A DNA stretch of 62,325 bases from Amycolatopsis nivea (GTDB lineage: Bacteria > Actinomycetota > Actinomycetes > Mycobacteriales > Pseudonocardiaceae). Location: the NCBI RefSeq assembly GCF_004522235.1, contig NZ_SDLT01000007.1:238333-300657 (forward strand), read 5' to 3'. The position numbers were made by a program, and so were the translations under genes. A model generated the notes under the pieces. It ran no database searches and was not told the origin of the DNA. It saw nothing but the letters and a program-made list of their open reading frames with translations. Positions 46,190 to 56,176 of this stretch are shown here, in pieces (the first letter of the stretch is position 1; each line of letters begins with the position of its first letter).

Positions 46190-46217
46190 GGGGCGCTGGT
46201 CGACGCACCAGCGCCCC
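46190..46217 (+). terminator. Terminator after the lipoprotein gene
   Basis: GGGGCGCTGGT (46190-46200) pairs perfectly with ACCAGCGCCCC (46207-46217) around CGACGC, nine bases past the stop. Confidence 0.85.
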
Positions 46218-46252
46218 GACGCGGTGAATTCAAGGCATCGGGCGGTTCCTTG

Positions 46253-46282
46253 CAAGTTCCTTGAAAAAATTCAAGGAACTTG
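46253..46282. promoter_or_regulatory. Perfect 13-bp inverted repeat before fic
   Basis: CAAGTTCCTTGAA (46253-46265), AAAA, TTCAAGGAACTTG (46270-46282). An extra half-site TTCCTTG lies at 46246-46252. Placed 34-63 bp upstream of the -10 box TAACCT (46316-46321) and the GTG at 46328. A good candidate for an operator bound by the HTH of the Fic protein itself. Confidence 0.65.
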
Positions 46283-46327
46283 AGATGTCGCGAGCAGAAT
46301 TAAAGCCTTTGCTGATAACCTTTAAAA

Positions 46328-47503
46328 GTGGAGCTAGAGACCTTCCGTCAGTCGCCGATCGGGCACCTCGTACCCATAACCGGCACCGACGGGCGCACCA
46401 AGCAACCGTACCGCCACTTCGCGTTTGTTCCTGACCCGCTTCCCACCGAGGTCGCGCTCACCGCCGGAACCTACAAGCTGCTCAGCGAAGCCGACCGGGC
46501 GCTTGGCGCGCTGGATGCCCTGACCGATCAGCTGCCCAACCCCGGACTCCTGGTCCGCCCCTCGCTTACCCGGGAAGCGATCAGTACTTCGGCACTGGAA
46601 GGCACCTTCGCCCCCTACGCCGATGTGCTCCAGGCGCAGCAAACCAGCAGGGAGCCGGCCACCGCGGAGATCCGAGAGATCCAGAACTACGTCAAGGCCG
46701 CGTTCGAGGGTCTGGACCTCATCAGCAAACTGCCCATCTGCCTGAAGGTGGTCTCGAAACTCCAGCAGATCCTCGTCGCCGGCACGCGTGGCGACTCCTA
46801 CGACGCGGGCCGGCTGCGCGAACGACTGGTCTGCATCGGCGACCGCGGCCGCGGAATCGAACAGTCTCGTTTCGTCCCGCCGCCGAACGGCGACATGCTC
46901 CGAGACGGGGTGAGCGCATGGGAAAAGTGGATCAACGCCGAGCAGGAGCTGCCAGCACTAGTGAAGCTGGCACTCGGCCACTACCAGTTCGAAACCCTGC
47001 ACCCGTTCAGCGACGGAAACGGCCGGATCGGACGGCTGATCATCACCTTGCAGCTGATCGAGGAGAAGATCCTCAAGTACCCGGTGCTGAACTTGTCGTC
47101 CTGGCTGGAACCGCGCAGGGAGGATTACATCGACCACCTCCTGAACGTCAGCAAGACAGGTGACTTCGATCCCTGGGTGCGGTTCTTCGCCGAAGCTGTC
47201 AAAGCCCGCGCATTGGCCGCGGGAAACACGATCGGCAGGCTCACCGCGTTCTCCCAGGAAGTGAGCGACACGATGCGCGGCCTCGGCGCACGAGGCGCCG
47301 TCCAGGATCTCGCGGTGACCATCATCGGGTACCCGATGATGACGATTCCCGAGGTGCAGAACAACCTCGGCGTGTCCTACCCGACCGCGAGCAACGCGAT
47401 CAAAAAACTCGAGGAAGCTGGCTTCCTGCGCGAGATCACCGGCGGGAACTACGGACGCCAGTACATCTGCGACCGAGTGTTCGACGAACTGGCCGAAAAC
47501 TGA
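46328..47503 (+). CDS. Fic-domain AMPylase with C-terminal winged helix
   Basis: 391 residues. Fic proteins transfer AMP (or related groups) to target side chains. The active-site loop HPFSDGNGRIGR (225-236) is complete. The inhibitory helix motif TSALEG (87-92), matching (S/T)xxxE(G/N), lies in the N-terminal part, so this is a self-inhibited class II Fic. A C-terminal winged helix (about 335-375, TIPEVQNNLGVSYPTASNAIKKLEEAGFL) suggests DNA binding. There is no antitoxin partner. Local AT content upstream is higher than the genome style. GTG 46328 is seven bases from the -10 box, likely leaderless. Confidence 0.92.
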   Translation: MELETFRQSPIGHLVPITGTDGRTKQPYRHFAFVPDPLPTEVALTAGTYKLLSEADRALGALDALTDQLPNPGLLVRPSLTREAISTSALEGTFAPYADVLQAQQTSREPATAEIREIQNYVKAAFEGLDLISKLPICLKVVSKLQQILVAGTRGDSYDAGRLRERLVCIGDRGRGIEQSRFVPPPNGDMLRDGVSAWEKWINAEQELPALVKLALGHYQFETLHPFSDGNGRIGRLIITLQLIEEKILKYPVLNLSSWLEPRREDYIDHLLNVSKTGDFDPWVRFFAEAVKARALAAGNTIGRLTAFSQEVSDTMRGLGARGAVQDLAVTIIGYPMMTIPEVQNNLGVSYPTASNAIKKLEEAGFLREITGGNYGRQYICDRVFDELAEN

Positions 47504-47507
47504 CCAG

Positions 47508-47885
47508 TCAGGCGCCCGCGCCCCCGACGCGCCGGATGATCTTCGCCAGGATTCCCGACACGATCAGCCAGAACACCGCCGCGATGCCGTAGTTCACCAG
47601 AACGCGCAGTTTCGCGTCGCTCGGCGTGAACAGGTCCTTGAAGCCGAGCGACAGTCCGTCGGCCCAGCCGCGGACGAACGAGACGATGCCGTTGCCCTGG
47701 TTTGCCTCGCCGATGACGAAAATCACGTGCAGCACCAAGACCGCGGCGAACAGCAGTCCGACCCAGCGCACCAGCGATGCGAGGAAGGACACCCCGCGCT
47801 CACGAGTGCGCCGCCAGTCCACCGGGGTGCGCTGGGGCCGCGCCTTCGCCTCGGTTTCCTGCGCTTCTTCCGCGTGCTCGCCCAT
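47508..47885 (-). CDS. Two-helix membrane protein
   Basis: 125 residues: acidic N-terminus, basic stretch (RTPVDWRRTRERG), membrane helix (about 36-60), a loop with FVRGWADGLSLGFKDLFTPSD and a second helix (about 96-115). The layout is common in actinobacterial genes near leuA; function unknown. Its stop lies 4 bp past the convergent fic stop. Confidence 0.75.
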   Translation of the reverse strand: MGEHAEEAQETEAKARPQRTPVDWRRTRERGVSFLASLVRWVGLLFAAVLVLHVIFVIGEANQGNGIVSFVRGWADGLSLGFKDLFTPSDAKLRVLVNYGIAAVFWLIVSGILAKIIRRVGGAGA

Positions 47886-48013
47886 GCCGGGCAGTCTGGC
47901 ACGTCGTTTCGCGGCCCGCTACCCGCTAGTAACAGGTATCAGCCACCCGACGTAACAGTTCGATCGCGACGGGCGGCTTTCCTTTCGCGGCGTCGGGTGG
48001 TTACAGTGACCCC

Positions 48014-48039
48014 GTGGCGCGTGAACTCCTGCTTCGCTG

Positions 48040-48055
<16 letters not shown>
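48014..48055 (+). CDS. leuA leader peptide
   Basis: Thirteen codons, MARELLLRCRDGA, with three consecutive leucine codons CTC-CTG-CTT. The GTG start lies seven bases after TACAGT (48002-48007), so the transcript is leaderless. Ribosome stalling at these codons would affect the hairpin that begins inside the reading frame. Too short for ordinary gene calling. Confidence 0.7.
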
Positions 48056-49914
<1,859 letters not shown>

Positions 49915-49933
49915 CCCGAACCTGATCGTCCCC

Positions 49934-49976
49934 ATGCCACATTGGGTGCGTCACATGCACCCAATGCGGCATTGGG
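49934..49976. promoter_or_regulatory. Inverted repeats before the WYL regulator
   Basis: CATTGGGTGC (49940-49949) and GCACCCAATG (49957-49966) are perfectly complementary, extended by ATGCC (49934-49938) and GGCAT (49968-49972). A third CATTGGG half-site follows at 49970-49976. It lies 20-60 bp past leuA and 26-68 bp before the regulator start, so it could be its operator and also a leuA terminator. Confidence 0.6.
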
Positions 49977-50001
49977 GCGGTTCTGGGCGAGGGAGACGAG
50001 G

Positions 50002-50976
50002 ATGCGAGCCGAGCGCCTGGTCGCGCTTCTCTTCACGCTGCACCGCAAACGCGCGGGCACCGTCGGGGAGCTGGCCGGCGAGCTGGGCGTGACCGAGCGG
50101 ACGCTGCGGCGGGATCTCGCCGCGTTGCGCGAAGCCGGCGTGCCGCTCTGGAGTGAACCCGGGCGGCACGGCGGCATCCGGCTCGTCGACGGCTGGCGTT
50201 CGCGGCTCGACGGCCTCACCTCGCGGGAGGCCGTCGCGCTGCTGGCCCTCGACGTGCCGGACGCGCTGGCCGGGCTCGGTCTCGGCACCGCCGTGGCCGC
50301 GGCGCACGCGAAAGTGTCCGCGAGCATGCCGAAGCAGCTGCAGGAACAGGCCCGGACGGTCGCCGGGCGGTTTCATCTCGACGCCTCGGCCTGGTTCACC
50401 TCGCCGGACGACACGGGCGCGCTGCCCGCGGTCGCGAAGGCGGTGTGGACGCAGCAGCGGCTCGACGTGCGGTACCAGCGGCGCGACAAGGTCACCCGGC
50501 GGACGCTCGATCCACTGGGCCTCGTGCTCAAAGCCGGGGTTTGGTACCTGGTGGCGCGCGTCGACGCCGACCTGCGGACGTATCGCGTCTCCCGGTTGAC
50601 GGCGGTCGCCGAAACCGGGGAAACCTTTGCCCGGCCGGAGGAATTCTCGCTCGCTGACTGGTGGCGCGCGTCGTCGGCGGAGTTCGAGAAGATGCCGCTG
50701 CCGTTGAAGGTGACGGCTCGGCTCGACCGGTCCGCGGCGGGGGCGTTGCGGCGGGTTTTCGGGCCCGAGCACGTGAACGAGGTGCTGGTGTCGCTCGGCC
50801 CGAAGGACGCCGACGGGTGGGCCGAGGCCGAGTTCGCCATGGAGGGCAAGGAAGTCGCCGTCGGACAGCTGGTTTCCCTCGGCCCCGGCGTCGAGGTGCG
50901 CACCCCGCCGGAGATCCGCGCCGCGGTCGCGGAATTCGGTCAAGCGCTGGCTGAGCGCAACAAGGATCAGCGGTAG
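50002..50976 (+). CDS. HTH-WYL transcriptional regulator
   Basis: 324 residues. The N-terminal winged helix (about 1-55, with TVGELAGELGVTERTLRRDLAAL) is DeoR-like; a WYL ligand domain follows (about 140-215, WYLVARVDADLRTYRVSRL) and a C-terminal WCX-like domain. WYL proteins often sense nucleic acid fragments or small ligands. ATG 50002 follows GGAGACGAGG. The gene overlaps the convergent SDR gene by 10 bp. Confidence 0.9.
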   Translation: MRAERLVALLFTLHRKRAGTVGELAGELGVTERTLRRDLAALREAGVPLWSEPGRHGGIRLVDGWRSRLDGLTSREAVALLALDVPDALAGLGLGTAVAAAHAKVSASMPKQLQEQARTVAGRFHLDASAWFTSPDDTGALPAVAKAVWTQQRLDVRYQRRDKVTRRTLDPLGLVLKAGVWYLVARVDADLRTYRVSRLTAVAETGETFARPEEFSLADWWRASSAEFEKMPLPLKVTARLDRSAAGALRRVFGPEHVNEVLVSLGPKDADGWAEAEFAMEGKEVAVGQLVSLGPGVEVRTPPEIRAAVAEFGQALAERNKDQR

Positions 50977-51884
50977 CCGCTGGCGTCGGCGGGCTTTCCG
51001 GGTTCCTGCACCTCCTCGATGTACCGCCACGCGTCCGGACGGCTGCCGTCCACGTCGTCGATCTCGTAGACCTTCGCCAGCTGACCGCTGGAAACGGTCT
51101 GTCCGGTCCACCGGTGCCGGTCCGCGTCGGCGGCGAGCGCGACGACCGTGCGGCCGGAGAAGGTCGGCGATTCCGAGATCACGAAGTGCGGCTCACGGAC
51201 GGTCGCGTCGCGCCAGTTTTCCTCGGTGACCTCGAAAATCTCCAGCATCGCCTCCGAACGCAGCCACCCCGGCGTGAACGCGATCGCGGTGCACTCGTGC
51301 TTTTTGAGTTCGGCCGCCTCGCCGACCGCCAAGACGTTGATCGCCGCCTTGGCCAGGTAGTACGGCAGTGACGTGCCCTCGCGGTACTTCTGGTTGTACT
51401 CGGCGGTGCCGTCGGTCAGTTCGATCACCAGCCCGCCCGGACGGCGGATGACCAGCGGAAACAGATGGTGGCTGGTGATCAGGTGGGCGTCGAGGGACAG
51501 CCGCATCATCCGCAGGCTCGCGTCCAGCGAGTGCTCCCAGACCGGTTTGCCCCACTCCAGGTAACGGTCGCCGCCCCAGATCCCGTCGACCAGGATGTCG
51601 AGGCCGCCGTGCTCGACGTCGATCCGCTTGGCGAGCGCGGCGACCTCGTCGCTCACCAGGTGGTCGACCCGCAGCGCGGTTCCCTTGCCGCCCGCGGCTT
51701 CGATCCGCTCCAGAGTGTCCTCAATGGTCTCCGGACGGTCCACTTCGGACCGTCCGGCCCGCGTCGTGCGACCGGTGACATACACGTGCGCCCCGGCCCG
51801 GCCCAGCTCGACCGCAATCGCCCGGCTCGCCCCGCGCGTGCCGCCCGCCACGAGCGCGACCTTGCCCGCCAGTTCCCCGCTCAT
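50967..51884 (-). CDS. Short-chain dehydrogenase/reductase
   Basis: SDR-fold oxidoreductase of 305 residues. The nucleotide loop reads GGTRGASRAIA (about 14-24), a variant of TGxxxGxG. The catalytic pair is in YYLAK (about 176-180), with the Ser/Thr in ELTDGTAEYN; Ser is replaced by Thr. VTGRTT suggests NADP preference. ATG 51884 has GAGGACGAAC upstream. Longer than the usual 250 residues because of the C-terminal WTGQTVSSGQLAKVYEIDDVDG tail. Substrate unknown. Confidence 0.86.
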   Translation of the reverse strand: MSGELAGKVALVAGGTRGASRAIAVELGRAGAHVYVTGRTTRAGRSEVDRPETIEDTLERIEAAGGKGTALRVDHLVSDEVAALAKRIDVEHGGLDILVDGIWGGDRYLEWGKPVWEHSLDASLRMMRLSLDAHLITSHHLFPLVIRRPGGLVIELTDGTAEYNQKYREGTSLPYYLAKAAINVLAVGEAAELKKHECTAIAFTPGWLRSEAMLEIFEVTEENWRDATVREPHFVISESPTFSGRTVVALAADADRHRWTGQTVSSGQLAKVYEIDDVDGSRPDAWRYIEEVQEPGKPADASGYR

Positions 51885-52039
51885 TTCGTTCGTCCTCTTC
51901 TCTCTCGGTGAACCACCAGCGTGCGCGTGAACCCTGACATCCTCTGTCCGGGTTCCGGAAATCTGTGTCCTGGCTGTGCCTTGCTGTGAAGAGCCGGTGA
52001 TTGGGACTCATCCGGGCTGGCACGACGGTTAATGGAGAT

Positions 52040-52600
52040 ATGGACGCTACGACGGCTGGGCTGGTGGTGCTGTTCGTCGTCTCGCTGGTGCCGGTGTTGC
52101 CCACCGAGGTGACTCTGCTCGGCATGGGCGTGGCCGCCGCGCAGCACGGGACCTCGCTGGCCGTCGTGATCGCAGTCGCCAGCTTCGGCTGCCTGCTGTC
52201 CGACCAGGCGTTGTACGCACTCGGGCGGTTCGGCGGGGCTCGCGTGCTGGCCCGGCTGGGCCGTCGGCGCAAACTGGCCGCCGGGCTGACCTGGCTCGAC
52301 GGACGCTTGCAACGGCATCCGCGGCCGGTCCTGGTGGTCGCGCGATGGCTGCCTTCCGGCGGCACGATCGGCGCACTGCTGGCTGGCTCGTTGCGGTGGC
52401 GGTTCACCGAGTTCCTGACCGCGTCCGCGGTCGGCGTGCTGCTGTGGACGTCGTACGTCGCGTTCCTCGGCTACGCCGGCGGGCAATTGGTCGCCGAGCC
52501 GGGACTGAGCCTCGCGTTGTCGCTGACCATCGCGGTGCTGCTGGGCTCGGCGATCACTATCGGGATTCGACGGCACGCAGCGCCGAGTACAACGCCTTGA
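52040..52600 (+). CDS. DedA-family membrane protein
   Basis: About 186 residues of the DedA/SNARE-associated (VTT domain) family, linked to lipid scrambling or flipping and envelope maintenance. Re-entrant motifs: VPVLPTEVTLLGMG near the N-terminus and ARWLPSGGTIGALLAGSLRWRFTEFL in the middle, the latter corresponding to the family's F/Y-x-R-x-x-P-x-x-R region with differences. Four membrane segments. The end overlaps the convergent serine hydrolase by 44 bp. ATG 52040 has GGAGA close before it. Confidence 0.8.
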   Translation: MDATTAGLVVLFVVSLVPVLPTEVTLLGMGVAAAQHGTSLAVVIAVASFGCLLSDQALYALGRFGGARVLARLGRRRKLAAGLTWLDGRLQRHPRPVLVVARWLPSGGTIGALLAGSLRWRFTEFLTASAVGVLLWTSYVAFLGYAGGQLVAEPGLSLALSLTIAVLLGSAITIGIRRHAAPSTTP

Positions 52601-53666
52601 TCAGCGGTTCGTTCTCCGGCGCGGCCGCGGCGGGGAACGGGATCCGGCGGCGGGTGTAGCCGTACGCGACGCCGTTGCGCGGGTCGGCGAACGCCTGCTG
52701 GCCGCCCGCGCCGCTGTGTCCGAAGCTGCCCTGGCCCAGCTCGGGGTAGTACTCGCTGGTGGCGTGGAATCCGATGCCGAACGCCTTGTGCTGATGCAAC
52801 ACCACGTCGTCGCCGGTGGACTGGATTTGCGCGAACTCGGCGGAGGTTTCCGGCTTCAGCAGCGGCGGTTCGCCGTCCAGCGGACTGATCGCGGCGGCGT
52901 ACATCCGGGCCAACCCGCGGGCCGAGGCGACGCCGCCGAACGAGGCCGGGCCGAGCCGCCGGACCTCCGGGAGATTCGGCAGTTCCCAGACCTCCGGACC
53001 GTCCGGATGGTGCCGGTTGAACGCGATCCCGTTCAGGCTGTTGGCGGCGGGCGGGGTGATATGCCGTTCGGGGGTAAGGATCATCGGCTCCGCGCTGGCG
53101 AATCGCGGCTCCAGTTCGGCGGGGAGGCCGAGGTAGAAGTCCACTGCGTACGGATCGCGGATCCGTTCGGCGAAGTGTTCCTGGATGGTGCGGCCGGTCG
53201 CCCGCAGCACGACCTCGCCGCTGAGCGCGCCGATGACCAGCGCGTGGTAGCCGAACGCGGTTCCCGGTCGCCAGAACGGGCGCTGGCGAGCCAGGCGTTC
53301 CGCGACGATCCGGTCGTCCGCGAGTTCCGCGCGGGAGAATCCTTCGTCGGCGCCGACCAGCCCGGCTCGGTGCGCCAGGAGTTCCCTGAGCGTGACGTCT
53401 GCCGAGAACTCCGGCCAGTAGTGGCGCACCCGCTGGTCAAGGTCCAGCACCCCGTCCTGCACCAGCAGCGCGACGACCAGATGCGCCGCGCCCTTCGTCG
53501 CGGAGTAAGCGCCGAGCAGGCAATCGCCGTCGACGCCGGTCCACAAGTCGACTACTCGCTCGCCGCGGTGGTACGCCACCAGCTGGGCGGCTCCGTCGGC
53601 GACCGCCGCGAACGTGTCCCGCACCTGTTCGAAACCGGGCCGCACGGTGCCCTCGATGTTTTCCAT
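52557..53666 (-). CDS. Beta-lactamase-fold serine hydrolase (EstB-like)
   Basis: Class C beta-lactamase-like esterase, 369 residues. The Ser-x-x-Lys motif is SATK (Ser55, Lys58) in GAYSATKGAAHL; the Tyr motif is GYHALV (about 165), and HSGAGGQQ (about 335) replaces the KTG box, as in esterase EstB and LACTB-type enzymes. No signal peptide, so it is probably cytosolic. ATG 53666 is chosen, as upstream sequence overlaps the divergent TetR promoter. Confidence 0.87.
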   Translation of the reverse strand: MENIEGTVRPGFEQVRDTFAAVADGAAQLVAYHRGERVVDLWTGVDGDCLLGAYSATKGAAHLVVALLVQDGVLDLDQRVRHYWPEFSADVTLRELLAHRAGLVGADEGFSRAELADDRIVAERLARQRPFWRPGTAFGYHALVIGALSGEVVLRATGRTIQEHFAERIRDPYAVDFYLGLPAELEPRFASAEPMILTPERHITPPAANSLNGIAFNRHHPDGPEVWELPNLPEVRRLGPASFGGVASARGLARMYAAAISPLDGEPPLLKPETSAEFAQIQSTGDDVVLHQHKAFGIGFHATSEYYPELGQGSFGHSGAGGQQAFADPRNGVAYGYTRRRIPFPAAAAPENEPLIKALYSALRAVESR

Positions 53667-53687
53667 GCCACGACCGTACTCCTGTTT

Positions 53688-53702
53688 GTAACCATTGGTC
53701 AC
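53688..53702. promoter_or_regulatory. TetR operator candidate
   Basis: GTAACCATTGGTCAC, a 15-base palindrome with one mismatched pair, 22 bp before the serine hydrolase start and 29 bp before the divergent TetR gene. Likely bound by that TetR protein. Confidence 0.6.
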
Positions 53703-53730
53703 TAACTCTGTCTCGGTAGAGTCCGCAGCT

Positions 53731-54285
53731 ATGACCCGACCGCGGCCCGGCCGCCCCGCGCAGCTCGATCGCGAGCGGATCGTCGACGCGGCGTTGTCCA
53801 CGGGAAACCTCGACACCTTGACCATGCGCGAACTGGCGACGCGGCTGGGCGTGACGCATGGCGCGCTCTACCGCTGGGTCGCCAACCGGGACGCGCTGTT
53901 CGATCTGATCAGCGAGGTAGTGCTGGAGCGGGTGCTTCCGGCGGAAGGCCCGCCACGCCGGTCTTGGCGGCCGTGGCTCGCCCAGGTCGCGTGGGCGATG
54001 CACGACCAGTTCCTCGCGGTGCCCGGTTACGCGACCCGGTTGTCCCGGCCGCACCGGCACAACGCGGATTCGTTCGGCAGGCTGCGCTCGCAGGTGGTCG
54101 CCGCGTTCACCAACGCCGGGGTGTCGCCGGAACTGGCTGAGCAGAGCTGGTACATCTTCATCACGTGCACGGTCAGCTGGCTCGCGGTGCGGGAAAACCC
54201 GCTCGATCTCGGGCCGGACGCACCTCGGTTTGAGCTATTTCTCGACACGTTGCTGCGTGGGCTTCCCGCCCGGGAACCCGGTTAG
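53731..54285 (+). CDS. TetR-family transcriptional regulator
   Basis: 184 residues. The N-terminal HTH (about 12-52, TMRELATRLGVTHGALYRWVANRDALFDL) is typical; a C-terminal ligand domain follows. It shares a control region with the serine hydrolase gene and probably represses it and itself. ATG 53731. The last four bases overlap the end of the LysR gene on the other strand. Confidence 0.92.
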   Translation: MTRPRPGRPAQLDRERIVDAALSTGNLDTLTMRELATRLGVTHGALYRWVANRDALFDLISEVVLERVLPAEGPPRRSWRPWLAQVAWAMHDQFLAVPGYATRLSRPHRHNADSFGRLRSQVVAAFTNAGVSPELAEQSWYIFITCTVSWLAVRENPLDLGPDAPRFELFLDTLLRGLPAREPG

Positions 54286-55187
54286 GTCGTCAACGCGGCC
54301 ACTTCGGCACGCAACTCGTCGATCACAGTCGCGACCGCTGGACGATTCACCGCACCAGTACGGCACACCACTTCCACCAACCGCGCCGCGCGGATACCCG
54401 CCAGCGGACGGCCCACCAATCCACTGCCGCGTCGAGTGTCCATTGTGTACCGAGGCATCAACGCGATCCCGTGCCCGGCCGCGACAAGCCGTTCGGTGAT
54501 GCGGAAATCGTTGATGCGCTGGACGATCTGCGGCCGCACGCCGGTGCGCACGGTGAGCGAGCGCAGGACGTCGTCGACCGGGAAGCCGTGGTCCACCGAG
54601 ATCCAGCGTTCGTCGGCGAGATCGGCGAGTTCGACCCGGCGGCGGCGGGCGAGCCGGTGATCGGCGGGCAGTGCGACGTCCAGCGGTTCGCGCAGCAGCG
54701 GGACGACGTCGAGGCGTTCGGTGTCGAATTCGGGCGCGTGCTCGTCGCGGTGGGCGACGACGACGTCGTAGTCGGCGACCAGGCCGGGAACCTGCGGCGG
54801 GACCATGTCGACGTCGCGGACGTCGACGTCGAGATTTTCGTACTGGTCGATGCGGCGCAGCAGACCGGGCAGGAGCATCAGGCCCGCGGACTGAAAGATC
54901 GCGATCCGCACCCGTCCGCGCGGGGCGCTGCGGTAGGTGGCCAGTTCCGCTTCGGCCCGGTCCAGCGCGGCCAGCACGTCGTCGGCGCGGGCGACCAGCG
55001 CGCGGCCCGCGTCGGTGAGCCGCAGCCCGCGGCCGGCCGGTTCGGTGAGCGCGATGCCGACCTCCGCCTGCAACGCGCGCAACTGCTGGGATATCGCCGA
55101 CGGGGTGCAGTGCAACGCCCGAGCGGCGGCGGTGACGCTGCCCCGATCGGCGAATTCGCGCAGCGTCCGGAGCCTGCCCAAGTCCAT
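54282..55187 (-). CDS. LysR-family transcriptional regulator
   Basis: 301 residues. The HTH spans about 1-60 (FADRGSVTAAARALHCTPSAISQQLRALQAEVG) and the periplasmic-binding-like ligand domain about 90-295. It is divergent from the EamA transporter, the usual arrangement for a regulator and its exporter target. ATG 55187. Confidence 0.93.
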   Translation of the reverse strand: MDLGRLRTLREFADRGSVTAAARALHCTPSAISQQLRALQAEVGIALTEPAGRGLRLTDAGRALVARADDVLAALDRAEAELATYRSAPRGRVRIAIFQSAGLMLLPGLLRRIDQYENLDVDVRDVDMVPPQVPGLVADYDVVVAHRDEHAPEFDTERLDVVPLLREPLDVALPADHRLARRRRVELADLADERWISVDHGFPVDDVLRSLTVRTGVRPQIVQRINDFRITERLVAAGHGIALMPRYTMDTRRGSGLVGRPLAGIRAARLVEVVCRTGAVNRPAVATVIDELRAEVAALTT

Positions 55188-55201
55188 CCGCGCAGTGTAT
55201 G

Positions 55202-55216
55202 TGAAGCAGCGCTACA
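55202..55216. promoter_or_regulatory. LysR box candidate
   Basis: TGAAGCAGCGCTACA, interrupted palindrome TG-AGC/GCT-CA in the 86-bp gap between the LysR and EamA genes. The spacing is T-N13-A, not the textbook T-N11-A. Confidence 0.4.
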
Positions 55217-55273
55217 CAGTCGGTGCAGTTTTTCTCGCTGGTGCTTCAAGGTTTGCCTAGGCAGAGTGGCGGC

Positions 55274-56173
55274 ATGGCCATCCGGGACCGTCTGCTCGCT
55301 GTGTTCGTCGCCGTCTTGTGGGGTCTGAATTTCATTGCGATCCACGCCACACTCGGCCAATTCCCGCCGATGTTCGCGGGCGCGCTGCGGTTTCTGCTGA
55401 TCGCGATTCCGACGATGTTCCTGGTGCCGCGGCCGCGCGTGAAGCTGCGCTATCTCCTCGGTTACGGGCTCGGGTTCGGCACCGGACAGTTCGCGTTCCT
55501 CTTCGTCGCGATGCACCTGGGCATGCCGACCGGGCTGGCGTCGCTGGTGCTGCAGGCGTCCGCGCCGTTCACCGTGCTGCTGGGCGCGGTGCTGCTGCGG
55601 GAACGCGTCTCCGGACGGCAGCTGGCCGGGATCCTGCTCGCGGTGGCGGGCATGACCGCGATCGCATGGCAGCAGTCCGCCCACGCCGCGCTGGTGCCGG
55701 TGCTGCTGACCCTGCTGGCCGCGCTGAGCTGGGCGATCGGCAACCTGAGCATGCGCCGCGCGGAGCCGGACAACCCGCTGCACCTGACGCTGTGGATGTC
55801 GGTGGTGCCGCCGCTGCCGATGCTGGCGCTGTCGAGCATCTTCGAAGGCCCCGGTGCGGCGTGGCACTCGCTGGCGACACTCGGCACCAAGACCGGCCTG
55901 ATCGGCATCGCGGGTCTGGCGTACGTCGTCATTTTCGGGACCGTCGTGGGCTCCGGCATCTGGACCACGCTGATGCGCCGCAACCCGGCGGGCGTGGTCG
56001 CGCCGTTCTCGCTGCTCGTGCCGGTGGTCGGGTTGACGGCGTCGTTCTTCATCCTCGGCGAGGTGCCGACGGTACTGACCCTGATCGCCGCGGCGGTGGT
56101 GATCGGCGGGGTTTTGCTGGGCTCGCTGCGGAAGAAGCCCGCGGTTACACCGGAGGAACTGCTGCCGGTGTAA
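55274..56173 (+). CDS. EamA-family (DMT) transporter
   Basis: 299 residues with ten hydrophobic helices in two EamA repeats (about 8-135 and 150-290), YdcZ/RhaT-superfamily exporter type. VAVLWGLNFIAIHATLGQFPP begins the first repeat. ATG 55274 is used; the frame opens upstream without a ribosome binding site. Likely exports an amino acid or metabolite under control of the LysR protein. It is 3 bp from the convergent methylase gene. Confidence 0.9.
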   Translation: MAIRDRLLAVFVAVLWGLNFIAIHATLGQFPPMFAGALRFLLIAIPTMFLVPRPRVKLRYLLGYGLGFGTGQFAFLFVAMHLGMPTGLASLVLQASAPFTVLLGAVLLRERVSGRQLAGILLAVAGMTAIAWQQSAHAALVPVLLTLLAALSWAIGNLSMRRAEPDNPLHLTLWMSVVPPLPMLALSSIFEGPGAAWHSLATLGTKTGLIGIAGLAYVVIFGTVVGSGIWTTLMRRNPAGVVAPFSLLVPVVGLTASFFILGEVPTVLTLIAAAVVIGGVLLGSLRKKPAVTPEELLPV

Positions 56174-56176
56174 GGG

